NCBI GenBank assembly: GCA_012032855.1
Contig: JAAUQA010000081.1
Coordinates: 1 to 9,913, forward strand
Reading direction: 5' to 3'
Length of the DNA stretch: 9,913 bases
Source of the DNA: Candidatus Competibacteraceae bacterium
Lineage (GTDB): Bacteria > Pseudomonadota > Gammaproteobacteria > Competibacterales > Competibacteraceae
Below the pieces are notes generated by a model. It was not told where the DNA came from, made no database searches, and saw only the letters and a program-made list of their open reading frames with translations. A program made the translations under genes and the position numbers. Shown here in pieces: positions 1-7,576 of this stretch. Every line of letters starts with the position of its first letter. The stretch's first letter is position 1.

Positions 1-912
1 TCTCTGATGTATTGCGGAACGGCTGTGTTACGGCTTCTTCGAACCGGGCGGTCAGTTTCAGGTAATGTTGATCCTCAACTTTCCGGCTTTGTGCCTCAAT
101 AACCAGACCGTCGAAGGCCTCGAACCGGGCGCTATGCCAGGGCGTGTCATGCTCGGGAGCTGCAGTGTCGGCAACCACATCGGTCAAGCGCAGTGCGTTT
201 AACGCACCGGCAATACGCTGAGGTTCGCCCATTTTGACGCGTTTGCCTTCCGGTATCGGTTCCAACATGAACGATAACGCGTTAGGGTCAGGGTTGGTTA
301 AGGTATACGTCTCGCCTTCCGGGGATTCCAATACGATGCGATGAATCTGGTTTTGCGTCAGGCTGAGCAACGCCTTATCTAACCAATCTTCCGGCCGACT
401 GGGTAAAGTGATATTGGCTGAACTTAACCAGCTTTGCGGATCGTCCAGCAAGCGCACATAGGTGCCGTTGCCGGGACCGCTTTTACCCGCCAGCATCTGC
501 ACCAGCGGTTGTCCACCGGCCCACACTTGAATTTGTCGCGCCGCAGAACCTTCCTGATCAATAGCTCGCAACCCCAGTCGTTCATATTTCTCGGGCATAC
601 TGGTCATGGCTTCAACGCGTTCCAATTGCGCTAAAGTCAGCAATTCTTGACGTAACAGACCGGTGTCGGCGGGATAACCGTTTTTCTCCGCAACAACCCA
701 GCGCTCGCCTTGCCGTTCCACTGTGGCCGGATCCGATCCGGCAATCTGCACTTGCAAGCGGGTAATATCGTTTAGCCGTGCTTCCAATTCGGGCAGAAAC
801 CGTTGCATCGGTTCCGCCTGGTGGGCCCAGCGGTCTTGCAAGCCGAACACGATAGCGAACCCGGCGAGCGAGAGGGTCACGAGTCCCAGGACGAAGAAGT
901 TTTCCGATTCAT
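1..912 (-). CDS. DUF4340 domain protein, C-terminus off window, apparent frameshift at codon 5
   Basis: This is the last visible gene of the Gld-type ABC operon and continues past the left edge. The ATG at 912-910 overlaps the TGA of the GldG gene (ATGA) and has GGAGGT five bases upstream, so the start is well supported. From that ATG the frame stops after 11 codons. The neighbouring frame is open from 898 to 1, about 299 codons, and begins FFVLGLVTLSLAGF, a single N-terminal membrane segment. Adding one A to the AAAA run (T-run 900-903 on the plus strand) joins the two as MNRKNFFVLGLVTL. The rest looks periplasmic, with features typical of DUF4340 proteins such as an SDPATVERQGERWVV stretch and a later GNGTYVRLLDDPQSW. 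DUF4340 proteins commonly follow GldG; their biochemical role is unknown. An in-frame GTG a few codons into the membrane segment is a poor alternative start. Confidence 0.82.
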
Positions 913-2894
913 GACTGACCTCCAGGCAGTTGCGCGCTACCAGAGCGTTTCCGCCGCAGCACATTGAGAGCAATCACACCACCGACCAACAGCAGGGGTA
1001 CCAATAAGATATTGATAAATTTCAACACCGCGCCCAGTTGATCAATCTCCTCGTTCAATTGATGTTGCACATCGCGTAATTCCTTCCGCACCTTGATTTG
1101 TTCCTGTTGGAAATTGAGTAATTCCTGGCGTTGTTCGGGGCTCAGGATCAAGGCGTTGTTGTCGTCTTTGCGGTTTTGCAATTCGGTTAGTTTATTCTCG
1201 GTCTCCCGCAACCGAGCCTGCAACTCTTCCTCTTTAACGCGGAAGCGGCTGTCGGCTTCGCGTTGCAGATCCTCAACCCGCTCGAATGGACGGCTGTAAC
1301 CCGCCCGGCTGCGGATGCTGATCAGCGCATCGCTACCCAACAAGTTATCGACGCCGTTGACGAAGAAATTGCCGTTATCCGCCAACGGGGTTGAGATCCG
1401 CTGACCGAGGAAGTTTTGCACCCGTATCCACAGTGGATCATCCAACGTATCGACGTCTGCAACAATCATGATGTTGATCGGCCCCTGAGATTCACTCAAA
1501 TGATCGGGCGATGCAGTTTGCTCACTCGCGGTATCGGCCTTTTCTTCCGCCTCAGCTTCGTTATCGGATGGCGCTCCGTCCGGGAACGCGCTGTTGATCT
1601 TGCCGTTCAGCCGCGCAGCCAGTACATAGCGTTCTCCGGTAGCTTCGAACCCGTTTTGCAAGGTGGCCGCATCCATGCCCGGCTGAATCCGGTAGCTGGG
1701 TATGGGCATCGCTTGGTCGCTGGACTGGAACAGCGGGGTAAATGTGGTCTTGGCATCCGCAAGCGGTCTCAGAAAGCCGGGAAACGCCACATTGATGCTG
1801 TTCAACCCGCGGGTAATCACATCCCGCTGATCCAAACCGGCGGTCGGAATACCGAATAGCGCGTAATGGAAGAACGGCGGACGGGTGGGGTCAGTACGGA
1901 CCTGCAGGGCATAAGCGGCGTCAAGCAACACTTCTTGGTCGCTCAACTCCACGCCCCAGGCTTGCAATAACTGCTTGGGATTGGATTGACGAGGGACGAT
2001 TTCACCGGGTGGTCCGCTGACGTTTTGCGGATTGGCGGCTTCAGCGTAACTATCCAGGAATACCAGTGCGTTGCGACCACTGAGCACGAATTGATCGATG
2101 GCATAAAGCGTTTTTCCCGGTAATTCAGCGGGGTGGATTAACACCAGTAGCTCAACATCTTCGGGGATTGCGGTAACCCCTTTTTGCAAGGTTCTGACTT
2201 CGAAGAATTGCCGCAGTTGTTCGATGATCACCCAAGCCGGTTTGGGTTGCATCCGTTGAGTATCGAAACCACCCTGTATATCCAGGGTGCTGAGTACGCC
2301 GACCACCGGCTTGCGGGTTAGATTTAACTGATAAATCAGCTTGGCCAGATCGTATTCCAGCAGCTCCTCGCGATCGAGTTGGAAAAAGCCGATGGTCTCG
2401 GTATCGCCCACGCTATTGCTACCGGCCAAGCCGAAATACAATTTATCGCCGGCGTTGCCTAATGGAACTGCTTGAATCCCCAACTGCACCGCACGATCTT
2501 CTTGGTCCGAAAAGGGCTCGGGATCAATAACGGTTAGTTTTAGATCCCCATCGGCTTTGGTTGCCATCTCCTGCAACATATCCCGCACGCGTTGGGCATA
2601 GGTACTGATTTGCGGGATGCCCCGCGCCAGTTCACCGGAATAAAAGAAAGTCAGATTAATCGGCTCATCGATTTGGCTCAGTAGGGTATCGGTACCCGGC
2701 GACAAGGTATACAGTTGATTCTCGGTCAAATCCAGGCGCGCCCCGCGAAACAGCTGATTACTGAGGGTCATGACCAACAGTAATAGAATCGCGACCACCG
2801 CGATGCTGGCCCCGGAAAATTCTTTCTTGTTAGCCAATTCGTTACGCGCGTTGTCGTAGAACCGGCTTAGGGTTTGTTTAAGCAATGCAAACAT
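909..2894 (-). CDS. GldG-family ABC transport auxiliary membrane protein
   Basis: This 661-residue protein is the extracytoplasmic partner of the ATPase and permease encoded just upstream. A short cytoplasmic N-terminus leads into one membrane segment at about residues 28-48. It is followed by the family's RLDLTENQLYTLSPGT motif (53-68), the GldG/ABC_transp_aux-type domain, and a C-terminal membrane helix at about 627-645 with a basic RRKR anchor. Before that helix lies a long glutamate/glutamine/arginine-rich coiled coil (roughly 550-620). At about 435-470 there is an acidic, low-complexity insert (EAEAEEKADTASEQ) that is probably a flexible linker. AAGGAG lies eight bases upstream of the ATG, and the permease stop is only 12 bases away, so the genes are co-transcribed. 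In Bacteroidetes GldG belongs to the gliding complex; in proteobacteria the substrate is unknown and gliding should not be assumed. Confidence 0.9.
   Translation of the reverse strand: MFALLKQTLSRFYDNARNELANKKEFSGASIAVVAILLLLVMTLSNQLFRGARLDLTENQLYTLSPGTDTLLSQIDEPINLTFFYSGELARGIPQISTYAQRVRDMLQEMATKADGDLKLTVIDPEPFSDQEDRAVQLGIQAVPLGNAGDKLYFGLAGSNSVGDTETIGFFQLDREELLEYDLAKLIYQLNLTRKPVVGVLSTLDIQGGFDTQRMQPKPAWVIIEQLRQFFEVRTLQKGVTAIPEDVELLVLIHPAELPGKTLYAIDQFVLSGRNALVFLDSYAEAANPQNVSGPPGEIVPRQSNPKQLLQAWGVELSDQEVLLDAAYALQVRTDPTRPPFFHYALFGIPTAGLDQRDVITRGLNSINVAFPGFLRPLADAKTTFTPLFQSSDQAMPIPSYRIQPGMDAATLQNGFEATGERYVLAARLNGKINSAFPDGAPSDNEAEAEEKADTASEQTASPDHLSESQGPINIMIVADVDTLDDPLWIRVQNFLGQRISTPLADNGNFFVNGVDNLLGSDALISIRSRAGYSRPFERVEDLQREADSRFRVKEEELQARLRETENKLTELQNRKDDNNALILSPEQRQELLNFQQEQIKVRKELRDVQHQLNEEIDQLGAVLKFINILLVPLLLVGGVIALNVLRRKRSGSAQLPGGQS
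918..923 (-). promoter_or_regulatory. Ribosome binding site deciding the DUF4340 start
   Basis: GGAGGT on the minus strand sits five bases upstream of the ATG at 912-910, inside the last codons of the GldG gene. It fixes translation initiation at an ATG whose frame closes after 11 codons. It is therefore the main argument for a one-base loss just downstream rather than a different start. Confidence 0.7.
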
Positions 2895-2906
2895 TTCCGA
2901 TACTCC

Positions 2907-3641
2907 TTAATCGGCTTTTTTCATATCGATGAAAATGGCGCAGGCGTACAGCCAAGCCACAATCATGGCGAAGAAATATACGACGTCGCGTAGATCCAGC
3001 ACGCCCCGGCTGATGGCCTGAAAGTGAGTGAGCACGCTGAGCGAAGCGACCATATCCACCAGCGCTCCCGGTAGCCAACCGCGGAAGAAATCCAACACCA
3101 ACGGAAAACCGCTCATAGTGAATAGAAAACAGACCGTCAAGCCGACGATGAAGGCGATAACCTGACTCTTGGTGAGCGCCGAAATACAGACGCCGATAGC
3201 GAGATAACAGCCGGCCATCAGCAGGCTGCCCACATAAGCGGCCAGAATGACACCGTTATCGGGATAGCCCAGATAGTTCACCGTTAGCCAGATAGGAAAG
3301 GTCAGCCCCAAGGCGATAGCGACGAATGCCCAGGCGGCCAGATATTTCGCCAACACCGCTTGGCCCATAGTGATCGGTAAGGTGAACAGCAGCTCGATGG
3401 TGCCGGTTTTGCGCTCGTCCGCCCACACCCGCATAGCGATCGCGGGTATCAGGAACAAATACAACCAGGGATGAAATATGAAGAACGAATTCAGATCGGC
3501 CTGGTTGCGGTCGTAGAAATTTCCCAAATAGAAGGTGAAAATCCCGCTTAACACCAGGAAGATAACGATAAACACATAGGCTAGCGGAGTAGCGAAATAG
3601 GCTCTGAGTTCACGATTGAACAGGGTTACGATGGTGTTCAT
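2907..3641 (-). CDS. GldF-type ABC transporter permease
   Basis: This 244-residue integral membrane protein (ABC-2/GldF family) would form the membrane channel of the complex. About six hydrophobic segments are visible, starting with PLAYVFIVIFLVLSGIFTFYL. The family signature WADERKTGTIELLFTLPIT follows the second segment and is typical of permeases paired with GldG-type proteins. The frame is open further upstream, but the start at 3641 is chosen because this ATG overlaps the ATPase stop (ATGA) and has GGAGGGG about nine bases upstream. It also gives the family-typical N-terminus MNTIVTLFNRELRAYF. The upstream 26 codons are out-of-frame ATPase sequence. No defects are seen. Confidence 0.93.
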   Translation of the reverse strand: MNTIVTLFNRELRAYFATPLAYVFIVIFLVLSGIFTFYLGNFYDRNQADLNSFFIFHPWLYLFLIPAIAMRVWADERKTGTIELLFTLPITMGQAVLAKYLAAWAFVAIALGLTFPIWLTVNYLGYPDNGVILAAYVGSLLMAGCYLAIGVCISALTKSQVIAFIVGLTVCFLFTMSGFPLVLDFFRGWLPGALVDMVASLSVLTHFQAISRGVLDLRDVVYFFAMIVAWLYACAIFIDMKKAD

Positions 3642-4564
3642 GCCGCAGCCCCTCCGGTCACTTCGCGGAATACCTCGTCCAAACGGCCTTTCTGCTGATG
3701 CAGTTCGCGCACCGACCAACGGTGCTGATCAAGCAAGCGACTGATTGTCGGCATCAGCGACTTACCCTGCTTCGGTAGGGCGGTAATTCGGCACTCATCG
3801 CCATTGGTTTCAACTGCGGCCACTTCCGGTAATTGACCGATGAGTTCGGCCGCCTCACCGGCATTATCCAGTTCCAAAGTCACCGCGCCGTGATAACGGG
3901 ACCGGGCCATCAATTGTTCGGGGGTGCCGTCTGCCAACAAACGACCGTGTGCAATGATGATGGCGCGGCTACAGACAGCCTCGACTTCTTCCAAGATATG
4001 AGTGGAAATCACGATGATCTTATCCTTGGCCATACCGTGAATGAGATTGCGGACTTCGTGCTTCTGATTAGGGTCTAGTCCGTCGGTGGGCTCGTCCATG
4101 ATCAATACCTTGGGATCGTGCAGGATGGCTTGCGCCACGCCTACCCGGCGGCGAAACCCTTTGGATAATGTGTCGATCTTTTGCTGCAACACCTCTTCCA
4201 GGTGAATCTCTCCGATGACCTCGTCCAGCCGTTTTTGGCGCTGCGCACCGCTTAGCCCGCGGATGTCGGCGATAAAGGTCAGGAATTGCAATACCGACAT
4301 ATCGCCGTAACCGGGCGCACCTTCCGGCAGATAACCCAGTTCCCGCTTAGCGGCTAGCGGTGCGGTCTGAATGTCATGACCGATGATACGCGCCGTACCG
4401 GCTGTGGGGCGAAGGAATCCGGTGATCATTTTCATCGTAGTGGATTTTCCGGCCCCGTTCCGGACCCAAAATCCTAACACTTCACCGGAAGCGACTGTAA
4501 AACTCAGCTCATCCACCGCCAGGCGGGAGCCGAAGCGTTTGCTGAGTTGCTCAACCTCAATCAT
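3638..4564 (-). CDS. ABC transporter ATP-binding protein (Gld-type operon)
   Basis: This 308-residue ATPase is the first gene of the four-gene operon and would energise the GldF/GldG complex. Visible motifs are a Walker A region at 31-42, a Q-loop region at LGYLPE (76-81), the signature LSKGFRRRVGVAQA (133-146), Walker B VLIMDEPTDGLDP (153-165) and the switch histidine H189 in ISTHILEE. The C-terminal ~90 residues are the extra domain common in this subgroup. Oddly, Walker A reads GFWVRNGAGKST instead of the usual GFLGPNGAGKST, losing the first Walker A glycine. At the DNA level this is exactly what one lost T in the TTTT run and one gained base at CCGG (plus 4468-4471 and 4460-4461) would produce, a compensated pair of indels. 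GGAGG lies about 11 bases upstream of the ATG. Confidence 0.93.
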   Translation of the reverse strand: MIEVEQLSKRFGSRLAVDELSFTVASGEVLGFWVRNGAGKSTTMKMITGFLRPTAGTARIIGHDIQTAPLAAKRELGYLPEGAPGYGDMSVLQFLTFIADIRGLSGAQRQKRLDEVIGEIHLEEVLQQKIDTLSKGFRRRVGVAQAILHDPKVLIMDEPTDGLDPNQKHEVRNLIHGMAKDKIIVISTHILEEVEAVCSRAIIIAHGRLLADGTPEQLMARSRYHGAVTLELDNAGEAAELIGQLPEVAAVETNGDECRITALPKQGKSLMPTISRLLDQHRWSVRELHQQKGRLDEVFREVTGGAAA

Positions 4565-4705
4565 ACCTATCCTATCCTCCTCTCAAGAGTACCGCTCAGG
4601 AAACATGCGTTGCCGGAACCCATCGGCGCAGTGCCAAAGCTCCCGGGCGCGGAGATGGGGATGATAGCGGGTTTTTCAAGCCGGTTCCGCGATTTTTTCT
4701 TGTTA

Positions 4706-4740
4706 TTGACCGACCAGGAATTGTCCATATAATTTGGACA
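4706..4740 (+). promoter_or_regulatory. Sigma70-like promoter with an operator-like dyad over the -10 box
   Basis: TTGACC (4706-4711), a 16-base spacer and a perfect TATAAT (4728-4733) make a good housekeeping-type promoter facing right. The -10 box lies between the arms of an exact inverted repeat, TGTCCA (4722-4727) and TGGACA (4735-4740), where a repressor could block polymerase. Transcription would begin near 4740, about 220 bases before the small-peptide ATG. It would therefore give either a long leader or a separate short transcript. I do not recognise the regulator. Confidence 0.45.
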
Positions 4741-4880
4741 TATAAATCCTGTAGGATCATTCGGCTCTAGTAAAAAAATGATCGTTATGGAAGCGGTGTG
4801 CTGCAGAAAGAGCGTGCATCGCAAGATTCTGTATATCATATTTAGCAAGCAACGTCAGAACAAATGTCATAGATTAAGTA

Positions 4881-4909
4881 TTGACAAACATTTTTGTATA
4901 TGTATTGTC
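4881..4909 (+). promoter_or_regulatory. Probable promoter of the small-peptide gene
   Basis: A consensus TTGACA (4881-4886) is followed after 16 bases by TATTGT (4903-4908), which would place the start near 4915, about 46 bases before the ATG. An imperfect dyad covers the spacer: GACAAACAT (4883-4891) faces ATGTATTGTC (4900-4909), the arms matching except for one extra base. This may be an operator. Direction and distance fit the gene at 4961. Confidence 0.5.
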
Positions 4910-4960
4910 TACATCAGCGGCCAACATAAGCCAGTTCTCAATCACTAAGAGGAAACACCC

Positions 4961-5056
4961 ATGAAAAAGTTAGGTACGTCCGAATTCGTTCCAGCGCTGG
5001 TCTACACCCCACTGGTGCTGTTGGTGGCGGCAGCCATCGTGTTATCGCTTTCTTGA
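4961..5056 (+). CDS. Unrecognised 31-residue single-pass membrane peptide
   Basis: A short open frame starts MKKLGTSEFVPALVY and continues as a strongly hydrophobic helix rich in Leu, Val and Ala (about residues 10-30) ending in SLS. The basic N-terminus followed by one membrane segment suggests a small inner-membrane protein with its N-terminus inside. It is supported by AGAGGA about eight bases before the ATG, a TTGACA-type promoter upstream and an intrinsic terminator beginning 12 bases after the stop. The next gene is a PAS protein about 90 bases downstream. I do not recognise the family. Lacking histidine, it is not a typical light-harvesting peptide. A Leu/Val/Ala-rich peptide in front of a terminator could also be an attenuation leader, but the gene downstream is not a branched-chain amino acid gene. 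Confidence 0.6.
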   Translation: MKKLGTSEFVPALVYTPLVLLVAAAIVLSLS

Positions 5057-5067
5057 ACTCCTCCTCT

Positions 5068-5108
5068 GCCCCTCGTGACGTTATGGTTACATCCGAGGGG
5101 CCTTTTTT
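5068..5108 (+). terminator. Intrinsic terminator between the peptide gene and the PAS gene
   Basis: GCCCCTCG (5068-5075) pairs perfectly with CGAGGGGC (5094-5101) around an 18-base loop and is followed by CTTTTTT (5102-5108). It starts 12 bases after the small-peptide stop and ends 37 bases before the PAS start. No clear promoter lies between it and the PAS gene. Partial read-through would give much more peptide than PAS protein, or it could act as an attenuator. Confidence 0.75.
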
Positions 5109-5145
5109 AGATTTCATCCACTTTGACGTATGGGAGCGAAATACT

Positions 5146-5547
5146 ATGAACACTCTTTCAGCTGCAGACGGTGATTTTGCCGCTCGCGCTTTCGAGACAG
5201 CCGCAGTGCAGGCTTTCCACTCCATCATGGTTACAGAGGGAGAAGCTCACTCGGATGGAAACAAGATTGTGTTCGTCAATAACGCCTTCACCGATATGAC
5301 AGGCTTCACGCCGGAAGAAGTCATCGGTAAAACGCCACGCTTCATGCAAGGTGCTAAGACTGACCAAGCGGTGCTTGACGAATTGAGGGAAACTCTAAAA
5401 GTCGGCAGCGATTTTCACGGTAAGACCATTAATTACCGCAAAGACGGTTCTGAATTCATGATCGAATGGAAAGTATTCCCCATCCGCGACCAGAACGGTT
5501 CTGTGACACACCATGTGGCTGTACAGCGTGACATCACTCCGCAGTAA
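5146..5547 (+). CDS. Stand-alone PAS (LOV-like) domain protein
   Basis: The 133 residues are almost entirely one PAS domain with no output domain, so it is probably a soluble sensory protein acting on a partner. Visible landmarks are IVFVNNAFTDMTGFTPEEVIG (core strands and helix, 41-61), GKTPRFMQG (61-69), the INYRKDGSEF strand (95-104) and the closing VAVQRDIT (124-131). The layout is that of LOV photosensors, whose GxNCRFLQ motif carries the flavin-binding cysteine. Here T63-P64 replace Asn-Cys, so LOV photochemistry is not expected. Asn96 and Gln127, at flavin-contact positions in LOV domains, are kept, while the second Asn is Ile106. Flavin binding is therefore uncertain. The start at 5146 has GGGAG about nine bases upstream; an upstream TTG extension would run through the terminator and is rejected. 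Confidence 0.88.
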   Translation: MNTLSAADGDFAARAFETAAVQAFHSIMVTEGEAHSDGNKIVFVNNAFTDMTGFTPEEVIGKTPRFMQGAKTDQAVLDELRETLKVGSDFHGKTINYRKDGSEFMIEWKVFPIRDQNGSVTHHVAVQRDITPQ

Positions 5548-5615
5548 CTCGAAGCGGTAACCGCCTAAATTCTTGGATAGCTTTGTCGATCCTGATTCAA
5601 GAAAGCTAAAACTGC

Positions 5616-5638
5616 TGACCGGCGGCTTAAGCCGGTCA
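5616..5638. terminator. Hairpin between the convergent PAS and nadC genes
   Basis: TGACCGGC (5616-5623) and GCCGGTCA (5631-5638) form an eight-base-pair stem with a seven-base loop. Read leftward from nadC, the stem is followed by GCAGTTTTAG, a short U-run, so it best fits a weak nadC terminator. Rightward from the PAS gene there is no U-run. A second inverted repeat (TAGCTTT 5578-5584 with AAAGCTA 5602-5608) lies closer to the PAS stop. Confidence 0.5.
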
Positions 5639-5700
5639 CAACGCTGTAGACAAGGATAGATTCCGGTGAGTAATGACAGGATGGCGCAATATTGCGACTC

Positions 5701-6547
<847 letters not shown>

Positions 6548-6622
6548 GAGGTGTCGTACAGGATATAGAGGTAGAAGTGAAGTCAGGTCAATGTATCAAT
6601 GGGATACTGCGAGGAAAGCGTA

Positions 6623-6651
6623 TTGACAATGATTCTTATTTAGAATTAAAT
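6623..6651 (+). promoter_or_regulatory. bfd promoter with Fur-box-like sequence
   Basis: TTGACA (6623-6628) with a 17-base spacer and TTAAAT (6646-6651) forms a plausible promoter about 40 bases before bfd. Across the spacer, GACAATGATTCTTATTTAG (6625-6643) matches the 19-base Fur consensus at 12 positions by eye. A site placed over the promoter would repress bfd when iron is plentiful, which is the usual behaviour of bfd. I counted the match by hand; no matrix score was computed. Confidence 0.55.
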
Positions 6652-6691
6652 TACACGGCATGATTAGTCTGTATAGGAAGGTAAGTTAGCC

Positions 6692-6904
6692 ATGTATGTC
6701 TGTGTTTGTAAAGCGGTGTCAGACCGCCAAATCCGCCAGGCTATTCGGGATGGCGCCACCCAGTTTCGAACCTTGCAACGAGAGTTGGGAGTTTGTACGG
6801 GGTGCGGTAAATGTGCGCCACAGGTTCGTAGCCTATTACGGGAAACGCGCAACGTGGGCGGAGCTCATTTCGACCTTCCGCTGACTCCATTAACGATTGC
6901 TTAG
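6692..6904 (+). CDS. bfd: Bacterioferritin-associated ferredoxin
   Basis: This small [2Fe-2S] protein docks on bacterioferritin and passes electrons to its haem to release stored iron. The 70-residue sequence begins MYVCVCKAVSDRQIRQAI, with cluster cysteines C4 and C6 and the second pair C38 and C41 in CTGCGKC. Spacing and length match Escherichia coli Bfd. An additional cysteine at position 35 is present. AGGAAGG lies about ten bases upstream of the ATG. It is divergent from nadC and shares an iron cluster with the Fur-family gene and bfr. The last dozen residues (after about 57) are hydrophobic and less conserved. Confidence 0.95.
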   Translation: MYVCVCKAVSDRQIRQAIRDGATQFRTLQRELGVCTGCGKCAPQVRSLLRETRNVGGAHFDLPLTPLTIA

Positions 6905-6976
6905 CGGCTCGACTATTCCATCTTATCTAATCCAGGCTTGACCGCAGCGTTTTCTCTCAGCTGCAACCCAACCACA

Positions 6977-7411
6977 TTATCTTGCCCCGTTGCGCACCCG
7001 GATAATCAGGGTAATGTCTTCTTGTTGCGTGCCCTTCGGTAGAGGCGGCAATTCTTTGAAGCTGACTGTCGAAGGTTCAACATCCAGTAACTCTCTGGTG
7101 TCGACATTGAAAATATGATGATGGGGAGCGGTATTGCCATCATAAAAAGTCTGACTGGAATCGACCGACACTTCTTGGATCAAGCCTTTGTCGACAAACA
7201 AATTGAGCGTGTTATAAATCGTCGCGCGACAGACCGTACGCTGCTGGTGATTGACCAGCTGATATAAATCCTGCGCCGAAGGGTGGCCACCGTGTTCGAA
7301 CAGCGCCTTGGCAATACGCAAACGCTGGCGCGTCGCGGCTATACCGCATTGCTTTAAGCGCTCAGCGATCGTCGTGTTGGAAAGGGTCTGCTGTGCTGTC
7401 GTTGGCCTCAT
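6977..7411 (-). CDS. Fur-family transcriptional regulator, Irr-like
   Basis: This 144-residue protein has an N-terminal winged helix (GIAATRQRLRIAKALF, 23-38; recognition-helix region CRATIYNTLNLF, 61-72) and a C-terminal metal or haem-sensing domain with a triple histidine H97-H99 in PHHHIFNVDTRELLD. It lacks the CxxC pairs that bind structural zinc in true Fur and Zur; its only cysteines are C22 and C61. Together with GLIQEVSVDSSQTFYD, this resembles the Irr subgroup, which responds to iron or haem status. The start is the most upstream possible because a stop lies five codons before it. It is divergent from bfr across 238 bases holding a Fur-like palindrome, so autoregulation and control of bfr are likely. 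Assignment to Irr rather than another CxxC-less Fur type is inference. Confidence 0.88.
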   Translation of the reverse strand: MRPTTAQQTLSNTTIAERLKQCGIAATRQRLRIAKALFEHGGHPSAQDLYQLVNHQQRTVCRATIYNTLNLFVDKGLIQEVSVDSSQTFYDGNTAPHHHIFNVDTRELLDVEPSTVSFKELPPLPKGTQQEDITLIIRVRNGAR

Positions 7412-7507
7412 GAATGGGCTGCCCTATCACTGCCTTGGTTCGATGGTTATTGCGGCTAAGAGTTGCGCTTGGTTGAGCTACGGAAATCTCGAATATTACC
7501 TAGCATC

Positions 7508-7537
7508 AGATAATAATGATTATTATTTGTTATTCAA
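7508..7537 (-). promoter_or_regulatory. Regulator promoter overlapped by a Fur-box palindrome
   Basis: ATAATAATGATTATTAT (7510-7526) is a palindrome around a single central base. Its 15-base core matches the Fur 7-1-7 consensus (TGATAATNATTATCA) at 13 positions. On the minus strand, TTGAAT (7537-7532), a 16-base spacer and TATTAT (7515-7510) form a promoter for the Fur-family gene, so the palindrome covers its spacer and -10 box. Binding there would repress the regulator gene. The same site lies about 80 bases upstream of a putative bfr start and could influence bfr as well. Confidence 0.65.
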
Positions 7538-7576
7538 GCAATAAATATAAGATGTTAGAGCAGCTGCCGTTAAGAA

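Larger units (their letters stand above)
4565..4960. other. Intergenic region between the ABC operon and the small-peptide gene
   Basis: About 400 bases separate the leftward ABC operon from the rightward small-peptide gene. I find no convincing coding region here. The longest minus-strand frame (4848-4567) has no family features. A plus-strand frame at 4778-4948 lacks a ribosome binding site and overlaps a promoter. The stretch from about 4690 rightward is A/T-rich and holds two rightward promoter-like elements, two dyads and a short palindrome ATCCT-GT-AGGAT at 4746-4757. The promoter of the ABC operon must also lie here, but I see no strong leftward hexamer pair. Confidence 0.6.

Noticed and set aside
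1416..1859. Long plus-strand open frame of 147 codons
   Set aside because: It lies antisense within the well-supported GldG gene and encodes no recognisable domain.
4567..4848. Open frame of 93 codons on the minus strand upstream of the ATPase
   Set aside because: No family features, mixed composition and no good ribosome site. It covers the promoter and dyad region and is better read as non-coding.
4778..4948. Possible 56-residue plus-strand frame starting MIVMEAVCC
   Set aside because: It is preceded by a run of A with no Shine-Dalgarno, is rich in rare-type residues, and overlaps the TTGACA promoter of the next gene.
5053..5145. Upstream TTG extension of the PAS gene
   Set aside because: The extension is encoded by the terminator stem-loop and its T-run. 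The ATG at 5146 has its own GGGAG and gives a compact PAS domain.
5554..5564. Palindrome GCGGTAACCGC just after the PAS stop
   Set aside because: It is a perfect 5-1-5 repeat but too short and tight to be a good RNA hairpin and has no T-run. Without further copies I would not call it a site.
7308..7544. Plus-strand frame of 78 codons overlapping the Fur-family gene start
   Set aside because: It runs antisense through the winged-helix coding region and then through the Fur-like palindrome, with no domain features.
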